NCBI GenBank assembly: GCA_017405965.1
Contig: JAFQZK010000037.1
Span: 124,001 to 188,000 of the forward strand
Length of the DNA: 64,000 nt
Direction: 5' to 3'
Source: Muribaculaceae bacterium
GTDB lineage: Bacteria; Bacteroidota; Bacteroidia; Bacteroidales; Muribaculaceae
Under the pieces are notes generated by a model, which was not told the origin of the DNA, did no database searches, and was given only the letters and a program-made list of their open reading frames with translations. Positions within the stretch are counted from its first letter, which is position 1; every line of letters begins with the position of its first letter. The position numbers and the translations under genes are program-made. Positions 33,090-41,879 of the stretch are shown piece after piece.

Positions 33090-35396
33090 TCACTTCACCA
33101 CCACCTTGCGGGAAGCAGTGTCTGAGGCCACGACATAAATGCCCTTTGGCAAGGTGACATTGGTCTCACCCACGGCATTCAAGGCCTTGACACAATTGCC
33201 ATCAAAGTCATAGACTTCCAATTGTTCACCGGCAGGATTCTCCAAGAGGATACCGCCATCGACAGGCACAGCGTCCCAACCATGTCCCATCACTGACGAT
33301 CTTGAAGCCATGATCATGTTGATGAGCATCGTCACATCGGTGACATTCACCGAACCATCGTCAGACAGATCGGCTGCATCAATGCTGATTTGACCAGAGC
33401 TTCCACCCAACAGATAATTCACCAGTGCCGTCACATCGGTTACATTCACCGTGCCATCCATGTTCACGTCACCAGCCATCGGAGTGACAACGCCAGTGAC
33501 ATCAGCATAGGCATTCACGAGACTTGTCGAAGCCGTGACGGTACCTTGATACTCACCTATCGTGCCTGTGTCGGCCAATCGCACATAGAACACCTCGCCC
33601 GATGCATCCAGCGTGAGCGAATTCTTCCAAGTTCGCATGTTGAGACTCAACTGGAACTCATCGCTCACGGTCAATGTGATGGCTTCATCATTGTTCTCGG
33701 CCACAACAGTACCAGTCACAAAAGATGATGTGTTGCCCTGAACAGCAGTGATTTGTGCTAAAGGACTGATGGTGATGACGGGCTCGGGAGCTACTGCGGG
33801 ATTGCTGGTAATGGCAATGTCATCGATGTTGAGGCGTGCGCCAGCGGTTTGAGCAATCTTGAAGCGCACATTGCCCGTCACATTCAAGTTAAAGATGAAC
33901 TGCTGCCAGGTCAACGTGGGCGAACAGGTTCCTACGGCCGTCCAGGTGCTCCCGCCGTTGGTACTATAGAGCACTTGCAGGGTGGGATTGGCTTCACTGT
34001 TGCTCCACTTGGCGGCATAGAACGAGATCTTGCTGGCACCGTCGGTGACGTCCTCAGCCATCTCGATATAGGAATTGTTATTCTTGCCATATCGACAACT
34101 CATCTGGCCATTGCTGTGCTCGTCACCCGAATAGAGACCCACGTTGCTGGCATTCCAACTGAAAGCATGGCCTTGAAGCGATGTTGCGGTATAATTGCCG
34201 GTGGCCGTACAGCCCTCCCAGGTCTCGATGATTTCGGTTGTTTCTCCGCCGCTACCGCCAGGGTTGTAGTTTGCTGTCAGGGTAACGCTGTTTGACACTT
34301 CGGAGCTGCTTAAGGTCAATCGACCCGTGGCGTTGGTTGCGGTGCCGTTATAGGTCACGGTGATTGTTGTGCCGTTATTGACGGCAGCGGCAGTCAGGGT
34401 TGTCGGTGAAACCGAGAAGCCAGTCCCCGTGACAGCCACCGTCACCGATTTCGTCAGATACACACCCTTGACCGTAATCGACTTGCTCACGCCATTACCC
34501 GTGTTGGTGCCCACGTTGATCGTTGAGCCGTTTGTGGGGGATGAGATAACCGGATCGGTCGATGCGCTACCTGTCCATGCCGTGCCTGTTCTGTTGCCCC
34601 AGAGGAACTCAGCCAACTCGGGATGGTCGATAAACGGGTTGCGGTTGTGTTGGATGCCATACACCGCCTCGTTGCGGTTTGATTCCAGCGTGCTAACGGG
34701 GTCGTTGCGGTGCCATTCCAGCAGTTGGCTGATAGCCCAAGGCGTCAGGTGCTTGTAGGAACTGTTGATGAACACGACATTGCCGTTATCCTGGGTCCAT
34801 GAGCCTACACGGTCCATGTAGCGAATCACCATATAGAAATAGGTACGCGCGAAGTCGCCCTTGTACTCGTCGGCAACCTCAAACACGGTACCCGAATAAC
34901 CACTGTGGGTGCAGCTGCCCAGCTTGCCTGTTCCCCTGGCCGAACCGTTTGCACAGTCGCCGAAGGGATAGTTTCCTCGCTCGGCATTCACCCATCCGTC
35001 AACAGGATAAATGTGGAACAAATCGGAGTACATCGTGTCAGCATCCTCTTTTCCTCCACCCCACCAGCTGTTGGGTACCGAGTGCTCACGGTTATAGCAG
35101 TCGCCGATGCTGTTGTAGACGCCGCATTGGCCAGTCTGATAAGTGTACTGCACGTCGGAGTAACGGTCGATGATGATACCATTGCTGCAGTCGGTCGTCT
35201 CGAACCTTGGCCACAAGTTCCTGTAATAGACTTCATAATGGTTTCTGATCTTCTGGTGCAGGGACAGCATCAGTTGCTGGTCGCTCTTGCCCAAGGCGGT
35301 GTTGTAGTAGCCGCTGGGAATCGCGGCCGTTGCCTGCAGGCCTAATAACACGGTAACGGCCAGCATGAGGTAATGTAGATTCTTTCTCATTTTCAT
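33090..35396 (-). CDS. Secreted endonuclease I family nuclease with dockerin and sorting tail
   Basis: 768-residue exported DNase-type protein. Signal peptide LHYLMLAVTVLLGLQATAA; nuclease domain about residues 25-265 with the endonuclease I signature YNREHSVPNSWWGGG (catalytic His) and DLFHIYPVDGWVN. Then a beta domain (about 280-380), a carbohydrate-binding-like or MAM-like domain (about 385-535) and another Ig-like domain. A dockerin-type pair follows, GDVNMDGTVNVTDVTALVNY and DLSDDGSVNVTDVTMLINM. The last 60 residues (LEVYDFDGNCVKAL...LPKGIYVV...RKVVVK) form a typical type IX secretion C-terminal signal. It presumably hydrolyses extracellular DNA for nutrient supply or biofilm turnover. 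Confidence 0.9.
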   Translation of the reverse strand: MKMRKNLHYLMLAVTVLLGLQATAAIPSGYYNTALGKSDQQLMLSLHQKIRNHYEVYYRNLWPRFETTDCSNGIIIDRYSDVQYTYQTGQCGVYNSIGDCYNREHSVPNSWWGGGKEDADTMYSDLFHIYPVDGWVNAERGNYPFGDCANGSARGTGKLGSCTHSGYSGTVFEVADEYKGDFARTYFYMVIRYMDRVGSWTQDNGNVVFINSSYKHLTPWAISQLLEWHRNDPVSTLESNRNEAVYGIQHNRNPFIDHPELAEFLWGNRTGTAWTGSASTDPVISSPTNGSTINVGTNTGNGVSKSITVKGVYLTKSVTVAVTGTGFSVSPTTLTAAAVNNGTTITVTYNGTATNATGRLTLSSSEVSNSVTLTANYNPGGSGGETTEIIETWEGCTATGNYTATSLQGHAFSWNASNVGLYSGDEHSNGQMSCRYGKNNNSYIEMAEDVTDGASKISFYAAKWSNSEANPTLQVLYSTNGGSTWTAVGTCSPTLTWQQFIFNLNVTGNVRFKIAQTAGARLNIDDIAITSNPAVAPEPVITISPLAQITAVQGNTSSFVTGTVVAENNDEAITLTVSDEFQLSLNMRTWKNSLTLDASGEVFYVRLADTGTIGEYQGTVTASTSLVNAYADVTGVVTPMAGDVNMDGTVNVTDVTALVNYLLGGSSGQISIDAADLSDDGSVNVTDVTMLINMIMASRSSVMGHGWDAVPVDGGILLENPAGEQLEVYDFDGNCVKALNAVGETNVTLPKGIYVVASDTASRKVVVK

Positions 35397-35500
35397 CGAA
35401 GTTTATAATATTGAATAGATATGATGTCGACAGAAGATTTGCAAAATTACTAAAAAAACCTTGAAAATGCAGTTTTTAAAGAATAATGTGTACAAAACGC

Positions 35501-35530
35501 TTGTGTATCAGGATTTTTTTGTACCTTTGC
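35501..35530 (+). promoter_or_regulatory. Promoter of rpsA
   Basis: TTG at 35501-35503, 18 bases, TACCTTTGC at 35522-35530. Predicted start near 35536; leader about 58 bases with no autoregulatory structure that I can see. Confidence 0.65.
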
Positions 35531-35593
35531 AGTCGCGCTTTTCGGGAACGAGTCCGGAAAGGCTGTTTAACTAACTTATTATTAACAATTTAA

Positions 35594-37411
35594 ATGAGCG
35601 AAGAATTAAAAAATTCTCCAATCGCCGATTTCGATTGGGACGCCTATGAGAAAGGCGAGACCAAAAGAGACAAATCTTTTGAAGAACTGGAAAAAACCTA
35701 CGACAAGTCCCTGAACGCATTTCAGGAGAACGAAGTGACCGAAGGTACTGTTATCTCGATTAACAAGCGCGAGGTAGTGGTTAACATCGGTGCCAAGTCG
35801 GACGGCATCATTCCTGTTAGCGAATTCCGTTACAACCCCGACCTCAAGGTAGGTGACACTGTTGAAGTGTATGTCGAGAACCGTGAGGACAAGAAGGGTC
35901 AGCTCGTGCTGTCGCACCGCAAGGCTCGTCAGGCCAAGAGCTGGGATCGCGTTAACGAAGCGCTTGAGAAAGACGAAATCATCAAGGGTTACATCAAGTG
36001 CCGCACTAAGGGTGGTATGATTGTCGATGTATTCGGCATCGAGGCCTTCCTGCCCGGTTCACAGATCGATGTTCGCCCCATCCGCAACTATGATGATTAC
36101 GTTGACAAAACGATGGAGTTCAAGATCGTGAAGATCAACCAGGACTTCCGCAATGTTGTTGTTTCGCACAAGGCCCTCATCGAGGCCGAGCTCGAACAGC
36201 AGAAGAAAGAGATCATGTCCAAGCTCGAGAAGGGTCAGGTACTCGAGGGTACCGTCAAGAACATCACCAACTACGGTGTGTTCATCGACCTGGGTGGCGT
36301 GGACGGTCTGATTCACATCACCGACCTGTCGTGGGGCCGTGTAAACAACCCCGCCGACATTGTTCAACCCGAGCAGAAGCTGAATGTTGTCATCCTCGAC
36401 TTCAATGAGGAGAAGAACCGCATCGCTCTGGGTCTGAAGCAACTGCAGCCGCATCCCTGGGATGCTCTGGATCCCGACCTCAAGGTTGGTGACCACATCA
36501 AGGGTAAGGTTGTCGTTATGTACGACTACGGTGCATTCGTTGAGGTTGCCCCCGGTGTTGAGGGCCTGATTCACGTTAGTGAGATGAGCTGGTCGCAGCG
36601 TCTGCGTCCCGCCCAGGACTTCATGAAGGTGGGTGACGAGGTCGAGGCCGTTATCCTGGCTCTGGACCGCGAGGACCGCAAGATGTCGCTTGGTGTTAAG
36701 CAGCTCACCAACGATCCTTGGGATACCATCGAGGAGAAGTACCCCGTTGGCTCGAAGCACACCGCCAAGGTGCGCAACTTCACCAACTTCGGTATCTTCG
36801 TTGAGATGGAAGAGGGCGTTGAAGGTCTTATCCACATCAGCGACCTTTCCTGGACCAAGAAGATCAAACACCCGAGCGAGTTCACTAAGGTTGAGGCTCC
36901 CATCGACGTTGTCGTTCTCGACATCGACAAGGAGAATCGTCGCCTGAGCCTGGGCCACAAGCAGCTCGAGGAGAATCCTTGGGAGACCTATGAGACCATC
37001 TTCACCAAGGGTAGCGTGCACGAGGGTACTATCAGCGAGCTCACCGAGCGTGGTGGCCAGATTCGTCTGGATCCCTACGGTGTTGAAGGCTTTGCTACTC
37101 CCAAGCACCTGACCAAGGAAGACGGTACCACCGCCAAGCAGGGCGAGACCTTGATGTTCAAGGTTATCGACTTCAACAAGGACAGCAAGCACATCATCCT
37201 GTCTCACAGCCGCATCTTCGAGGATGAGCAGCGCAGCGAGGCCCGCAAGGCCCGTCGTCAGGCTGCCGCCGCTAAGCCCGCTGCCGAGGAAGCTCCCGCC
37301 GCTCCCCAGGTCGAGAAGACCACCCTGGGCGACGTGACCAACCTGGCCGCTCTCAAGGCTCAGCTCGAGAAGAACGAGGGTAAGGACGAGGCTCCCAAGA
37401 CCGAGGAGTAA
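35594..37411 (+). CDS. rpsA: 30S ribosomal protein S1
   Basis: 605-residue S1 with six OB-fold S1 repeats: approximately 47-115 (EGTVISINKREVVVNIG), 130-200, 215-285 (EGTVKNITNYGVFIDLGG), 300-370 (GKVVVMYDYGAFVEV), 387-457 (AKVRNFTNFGIFVEM) and 473-545. A charged Ala/Lys/Glu-rich tail follows (about 550-605). Codon use is strongly biased, as expected for a highly expressed gene. S1 binds mRNA and assists initiation; in Bacteroidetes, which rarely use Shine-Dalgarno pairing, this could be especially important. Followed by its own terminator. Confidence 0.97.
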   Translation: MSEELKNSPIADFDWDAYEKGETKRDKSFEELEKTYDKSLNAFQENEVTEGTVISINKREVVVNIGAKSDGIIPVSEFRYNPDLKVGDTVEVYVENREDKKGQLVLSHRKARQAKSWDRVNEALEKDEIIKGYIKCRTKGGMIVDVFGIEAFLPGSQIDVRPIRNYDDYVDKTMEFKIVKINQDFRNVVVSHKALIEAELEQQKKEIMSKLEKGQVLEGTVKNITNYGVFIDLGGVDGLIHITDLSWGRVNNPADIVQPEQKLNVVILDFNEEKNRIALGLKQLQPHPWDALDPDLKVGDHIKGKVVVMYDYGAFVEVAPGVEGLIHVSEMSWSQRLRPAQDFMKVGDEVEAVILALDREDRKMSLGVKQLTNDPWDTIEEKYPVGSKHTAKVRNFTNFGIFVEMEEGVEGLIHISDLSWTKKIKHPSEFTKVEAPIDVVVLDIDKENRRLSLGHKQLEENPWETYETIFTKGSVHEGTISELTERGGQIRLDPYGVEGFATPKHLTKEDGTTAKQGETLMFKVIDFNKDSKHIILSHSRIFEDEQRSEARKARRQAAAAKPAAEEAPAAPQVEKTTLGDVTNLAALKAQLEKNEGKDEAPKTEE

Positions 37412-37462
37412 TTCCCCGCGATTGGCAGTAACTGCCTGCTCAACCCTGCGTTGACAATCAAC

Positions 37463-37500
37463 ATGCCGACATTCCATCACGGGATGCCGGCATTTGTTTT
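37463..37500. terminator. Terminator after rpsA
   Basis: Stem ATGCCGACATTCC / GGGATGCCGGCAT (one mismatch, one G-U pair), loop ATCAC, then TTGTTTT. Confidence 0.82.
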
Positions 37501-37599
37501 GCGCTCAATTCTACTTGATAAACAAACTATAATTGAAAATCTGAATGATTTCACGCCCGAAGGGCGGTCATAATTCCAGTAGATGAATTATGACACACT

Positions 37600-39507
37600 C
37601 TATTTATTTGTGGCAGTGAGGCGCAGGGAATTGAAGACACACAGCAGGGCGACGCCCACGTCGGCAAAGACGGCTTCCCACAGGTTGGCCACGCCCAGCA
37701 CACCCAGCAACATCACCAGCACCTTGACAGCGATGGCAAAGGTGATGTTCTGCATCACGATGCTACGTGTACGCTTGCCCAGAGTCACGGCATCGGCAAC
37801 GCGTGAAGGCTGATCGGTCTGGATGACAACATCAGCTGTCTCGATGGCCATGTCACTGCCCATTGCCCCCATAGCTATCCCTACATCGCTCATCGCCAGC
37901 ACAGGAGCGTCGTTGATGCCGTCGCCCACAAAGGCCACCGAATCCCCTTTCCCGACCGAAGTCAAGCGCTCAATGTGATTGACTTTGTCTTGAGGGAGCA
38001 GGTCGCCATGGGCTTCGTCAATACTCAAGTCTCGCGCCACTTGATCGACAAGCGGCTGCCTGTCGCCCGAGAGCATGATGGTCTTGATTCCCTGGCCATG
38101 CAGGTCATCGATTGCCTGTCGTGCATCTTCCTTGGGCACATCCCTCAGCAGGATATGTCCCGCATACCGCCCGGCGGCAGCCACGACAACCATCGTCTCG
38201 GCTACCACGTTCAACGCATCGGGATATGCCACGCCCTCATGCTCGAGCAGGCGCGTCGTGCCCACAAGCCACGACTTGCCGTCCACAACGGCACTCAATC
38301 CGTATCCGACGATATTCTTCATGTCTTCAACCGCCGCTCGGGCCGGAGCATGATAACTGAGAATGGCGCGTGCAATGGGATGAGTGCTGTCCTGCTCGAT
38401 GGCCGACACGATAGCAACCTGTTCATCGGTCAACCCGACGATTTGGCTCACGGCAAACTGTCCCGTGGTCAACGTACCGGTCTTGTCAAATACCACTGTC
38501 GTCAACCTCGACACGGCATCAAGATAGTTGCTGCCCTTGAAAAGAATGCCACGACGCGAGGCGGCACCGATACCGGCATAATAGCTCAACGGGATGCTGA
38601 TGACAAGTGCACAGGGGCACGAAATGACGAGGAAAACAAGTGCCCGATGAAGCCAATCGGCAAACACATAAGTGAACGACGGCGCCACGATTGAACACAG
38701 CCACGGCAGTGCAACCACCATCGCAGCCAGGGCAACGACGACAGGCGTATAGACTCTGGCAAAACGATGAATGAACAACTCGGCAGGAGCCTTGCGGTCG
38801 GCAGCCTCCTCGACCATGTGCATAATGCGCGACACGGCACTCTCGCCGGCAGGGCGCACCGCCTTGAGGCGCACAACGCTGTCACTGGCAATCATACCAG
38901 CCAGCACCTCGTCACCGTCCTCGATGACACGCGGTACGCTCTCTCCTGTCAAAGCTGCGGTATCAAATGCCGCAGCCTGTTCCATGAGCACTCCGTCAAC
39001 AGGCACACGTTCACCGGGTTTTACCTCAATGACGTCGCCCACCTTGACTACAGCGGGATCGACCGTCTCGCGATGGTCACCACTCACGATGACGGCATGG
39101 TCGGGCCTGAAAGCTATCAACGACTTGATGTTGCCTCTCGCATGACTCACGGCATGATCCTGCAACATCTCACCGATGCAGTACAATGCCATCACCGCCA
39201 CAGCCTCAGGGTATTCCCCGATGACAAATGCGCCGATGCTGGCTACACTCATCAGCATGAACTCACTGAAGATTTCGCGCTCACGGGCCGCTTCAACGGC
39301 TTCCATCAACACACCCCATCCAGTCGGCAACCAAGCCACGACATACCACAGGAGCCTTACCCAACCGTTCTGAAACCAGTTGACTCCAGTTGCGCTCAAT
39401 ATAATTCCCGTCACCAGCAACACCAGCGACAATGCGGGCCGCCACCAGCTGGCAGACTCGTCGTGCTCGTGTTGTGAATCATGATTATGGTCGTGATGAT
39501 GTTCCAT
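37600..39507 (-). CDS. Heavy-metal P1B-type ATPase (zinc/cadmium/lead exporter type)
   Basis: 635 residues. The N-terminus is His-rich (MEHHHDHNHDSQHEHDE) and replaces the usual HMA domain. Eight or so membrane helices, the CPC motif in SCPCALVISIPL, phosphorylation site Asp341 in DKTGTLTTG, the STHPIA nucleotide-binding motif and GDGINDAPVLAMSDVGIAMG; it fits the Zn/Cd/Pb exporting group. The start at 39507 is preferred over two upstream in-frame codons: GGAGG lies eight bases before it and the predicted transcription start is near 39529, so the longest frame, from 39573, cannot be used. A palindromic operator overlaps the promoter, so metal-responsive control is probable. Confidence 0.93.
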   Translation of the reverse strand: MEHHHDHNHDSQHEHDESASWWRPALSLVLLVTGIILSATGVNWFQNGWVRLLWYVVAWLPTGWGVLMEAVEAAREREIFSEFMLMSVASIGAFVIGEYPEAVAVMALYCIGEMLQDHAVSHARGNIKSLIAFRPDHAVIVSGDHRETVDPAVVKVGDVIEVKPGERVPVDGVLMEQAAAFDTAALTGESVPRVIEDGDEVLAGMIASDSVVRLKAVRPAGESAVSRIMHMVEEAADRKAPAELFIHRFARVYTPVVVALAAMVVALPWLCSIVAPSFTYVFADWLHRALVFLVISCPCALVISIPLSYYAGIGAASRRGILFKGSNYLDAVSRLTTVVFDKTGTLTTGQFAVSQIVGLTDEQVAIVSAIEQDSTHPIARAILSYHAPARAAVEDMKNIVGYGLSAVVDGKSWLVGTTRLLEHEGVAYPDALNVVAETMVVVAAAGRYAGHILLRDVPKEDARQAIDDLHGQGIKTIMLSGDRQPLVDQVARDLSIDEAHGDLLPQDKVNHIERLTSVGKGDSVAFVGDGINDAPVLAMSDVGIAMGAMGSDMAIETADVVIQTDQPSRVADAVTLGKRTRSIVMQNITFAIAVKVLVMLLGVLGVANLWEAVFADVGVALLCVFNSLRLTATNK

Positions 39508-39535
39508 ATTCTCGTCCTCCATTTTTATTCTGGTG

Positions 39536-39573
39536 GCAAAGATACAGCCAAACGCCTTGCAACCGGGTTGCAA
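39536..39573 (-). promoter_or_regulatory. Promoter and dyad operator of the P-type ATPase gene
   Basis: Minus-strand -7 box TATCTTTGC (39544-39536). Upstream, where the -33 box should be, sits a perfect 17-base dyad TTGCAACCGGGTTGCAA at 39557-39573 (8-base arms around one central base). The position is ideal for a repressor or a DNA-bending activator. The regulator is not encoded next to it. Confidence 0.7.
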
Positions 39574-39610
39574 AGTACATGGAGGACTATAGTGGATAGT
39601 GTTTGGTTAA

Positions 39611-40585
39611 TCAGTATAACAGACGGGCGATGCGCGCCGAACCACGCTTTCCCGAGGCGATGCGCGCAAACAGACGACGCGTCACGGGAGCGACAATCCA
39701 GCGCCAGTGACGGTTGTTGTGATAACTGTTTTCCAGGGCTTGATAGGCTTGACGACACAGCGGCTTGGCAAGGTCGCTGCAGCCTTCACGCTCATATTGG
39801 GCCGCAAGCACCATGCGGCGGTATTCCAGCAGGCGCATGAAGCGTTGCTTGTGCGTAGACTTGAGGTTGGAGCTCAAAATCTCGTTTCTCATGATGTCGA
39901 TGACGCGTTCCCACTGCCCATGGCGGCTATGGAACTCGGTGCCCGTAATCGAGTCGGCTCCGTTGTGATTGATAGTGACACGTGACGGTACACCCAGATA
40001 GGCTACACGGGGAGAGGCCAACAGCAAACGCAGTCCCAATTCCCAATCATTCCAGCCCGGCAATTCAATATTCCAGCCGTCGGTCGAGGCAAAGAACTCG
40101 CGCCTGACGGCATAGCGTTGAGTCGCCAGTTGTCCGTGCAGGATGTGATTGGCAAACAAATCTCCACGGTGGAACGGCGCCCTGCGGCGACTGTCATCGG
40201 GAAACACCAGCGTAGAGCGTGCGCTGATCAGGTCCAGCGTCTTGCCTTTTTTGCTGGCTCGCTCGATGACCTTCACATACGACTCCACAAGATCATCGGC
40301 CATGATGTCGTCACTGTCGAAGAACAATACCCACTCTCCTGTCGCGTGCTCAAAGCCACGGTTGCGGGCGGCTCCCGCGGTGTGGTGTTCCTCGCGGGTG
40401 ATTACAATGTCAATGCTCGGGTGTTCCTTCTTGAACGTCTCGAGCACTTGAAGTGTGTCATCGGTGCTGAAGTTGTCCACCAGCACCAGCTGCAGCGGGC
40501 GATAGGTCTGGGCAACGACACTGTTCAGCGTGTCAACGACAATAGACGCGCGATTATAGACGGGTATGATGATCGAAACTTGCAT
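39611..40585 (-). CDS. Glycosyltransferase family 2
   Basis: 324-residue GT2 enzyme. It starts VSIIIPVYNRASIVVDTLNSV, then VLVDNFSTDD, the metal-binding FFDSDDIM, and PGWNDWELGLRLL in the acceptor part. The C-terminal region is rich in Arg and aromatic residues and may bind the membrane surface. Divergent from the GT-B gene at 40660, whose promoter overlaps its own. Function in glycan assembly is clear; the linkage is not. Confidence 0.92.
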   Translation of the reverse strand: MQVSIIIPVYNRASIVVDTLNSVVAQTYRPLQLVLVDNFSTDDTLQVLETFKKEHPSIDIVITREEHHTAGAARNRGFEHATGEWVLFFDSDDIMADDLVESYVKVIERASKKGKTLDLISARSTLVFPDDSRRRAPFHRGDLFANHILHGQLATQRYAVRREFFASTDGWNIELPGWNDWELGLRLLLASPRVAYLGVPSRVTINHNGADSITGTEFHSRHGQWERVIDIMRNEILSSNLKSTHKQRFMRLLEYRRMVLAAQYEREGCSDLAKPLCRQAYQALENSYHNNRHWRWIVAPVTRRLFARIASGKRGSARIARLLY

Positions 40586-40603
40586 GAAATCGACTTTTTC
40601 GGG

Positions 40604-40635
40604 GTAAAGATACTACTTTTTTGATTAAGTGCAAA
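40604..40635 (-). promoter_or_regulatory. Promoter of the GT2 gene at 39611
   Basis: Minus strand: TTTG (40635-40632), 19 bases, TATCTTTAC (40612-40604). One base differs from consensus. It overlaps the oppositely directed promoter at 40620-40652. Confidence 0.6.
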
Positions 40636-40652
40636 ATTTGCTCTAATTTTGC
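40620..40652 (+). promoter_or_regulatory. Promoter of the GT-B gene at 40660
   Basis: TTTG at 40620-40623, 20 bases, TAATTTTGC at 40644-40652. Predicted start about 40658, two bases before the ATG, so the message should be practically leaderless. Confidence 0.72.
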
Positions 40653-40659
40653 ATTCGCA

Positions 40660-41787
40660 ATGAAGATACTATTCGCTGGTGACGCCAGCAACATGCACAA
40701 TACCCTGGCCCGGGAACTGAGACGAATGGGCCACGAGGCGATAGTGGCATCCGACGGTTCCCGCTGGATGAACACTGGCCGTGACATCAACTTGGAGCGC
40801 AAACCCGGAAAGTTGGGAGCGCTGAATTACCTGATGAAGATTCGTCGTGCCCTGCCGCAGATGACGGGTTTTGACATCGTCGAGATCGCTTCTCCCATCT
40901 TCTTGAGACTGAAACCTCACCGCATCGCCAAGGTGTTTGACTACCTCAAGCAGAACAACCGCAGGATGGTGCTCTCGGCATTGGCGACCGACATGGTCTA
41001 TTACGATGCCTGCCACGACGGACACACCTTTCGCTACAGCGACTACATGCTGGGCAACGAGCCCTCACCCTACGTGGGGTCGAGCGAATACATCGCCCAG
41101 CAGCAGGACAACTGGAAAGAACCTTTCATGCGCGAGCACAGCGACCACATCCTGGCCGGCATCGACGGTGCCGTGACCTGCCTGTACGAGTACTATGCCG
41201 CCTACAAGCCTCTGCTGGGCGACCGTGTCGTCTATGCCGGTCTGCCCATCGACACCGAGGCGCTTGAATTCCGCCCCTTGAACGAGGCTCCGTCCAAGGT
41301 CCGCTTGTTCATCGGCATCCAGCGCGACCGCCATGTCATCAAGGGAACCGACCGCCTGCTGGCAGCCATGAAGCGTGTCCATGACCGCTACCCCGGCATC
41401 ACCGAGCTCGAGGTCGTGGAGAATCTCCCCTACGACGAATACATCGCCCGCATGCGTGATTCACACGTCATCCTCGACCAGCTCTACAGCTACACTCCCG
41501 CGACCAATGCCCTCATCGCCATGGCTCAAGGCTTAGTGGCCGTCTCGGGAGCCGAGCCCGAATACTACGACCTCATCGGCGAGACCGTGAACAAACCCGT
41601 CATCAACGTGTCACCCCTTGTCGAGGGAGATATAGACCACAAGCTGTCGTGGCTCATCGAGCACCGCGACCAGCTGCCCCAGATGGCACGTGCCAGCCGC
41701 GCCTTTGTTGAGAAACATAACGCCGCTCACATCGTGGCACAGCGCTACCTCGACTTCTGGAACAGTTTGCTGCAACCCCAGGAATAG
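40660..41787 (+). CDS. Putative GT-B glycosyltransferase (group 1-like)
   Basis: 375-residue cytoplasmic protein. The N-terminal strand MKILFAGDASNMHNTLARELRRMGHEA is the usual first strand and helix of GT-B enzymes; the C-terminal domain has VRLFIGIQRDRHVIKGTDRLLAAM (the iGr...KG..ll motif) and ATNALIAMAQGLVAVSGAEPEYYD in the donor-sugar site. Start at 40660 because the -7 box lies just upstream and earlier in-frame codons fall within the promoter. Divergent partner of the GT2 gene; together they may form a small glycosylation module. Confidence 0.85.
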   Translation: MKILFAGDASNMHNTLARELRRMGHEAIVASDGSRWMNTGRDINLERKPGKLGALNYLMKIRRALPQMTGFDIVEIASPIFLRLKPHRIAKVFDYLKQNNRRMVLSALATDMVYYDACHDGHTFRYSDYMLGNEPSPYVGSSEYIAQQQDNWKEPFMREHSDHILAGIDGAVTCLYEYYAAYKPLLGDRVVYAGLPIDTEALEFRPLNEAPSKVRLFIGIQRDRHVIKGTDRLLAAMKRVHDRYPGITELEVVENLPYDEYIARMRDSHVILDQLYSYTPATNALIAMAQGLVAVSGAEPEYYDLIGETVNKPVINVSPLVEGDIDHKLSWLIEHRDQLPQMARASRAFVEKHNAAHIVAQRYLDFWNSLLQPQE

Positions 41788-41820
41788 GGTCATCGACATC
41801 TAACCATCTCCACAGTAAAC

Positions 41821-41861
41821 AACGGCGGAACCTCGATTTGAGATTCCGCCGTTTCCTTGTT
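41821..41861. terminator. Bidirectional terminator
   Basis: Stem AACGGCGGAACCTC / GAGATTCCGCCGTT (one mismatch), loop GATTT, then TCCTTGTT. It lies between the GT-B gene and the convergent lipoprotein gene. Confidence 0.82.
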
Positions 41862-41879
41862 CCTGATATTAAACACGTT

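Noticed and set aside
36059-37480. A 473-codon open frame antisense to rpsA
   Set aside because: It has Leu/Val/Asp-rich repeats complementary to S1 codons and no independent promoter or motif.
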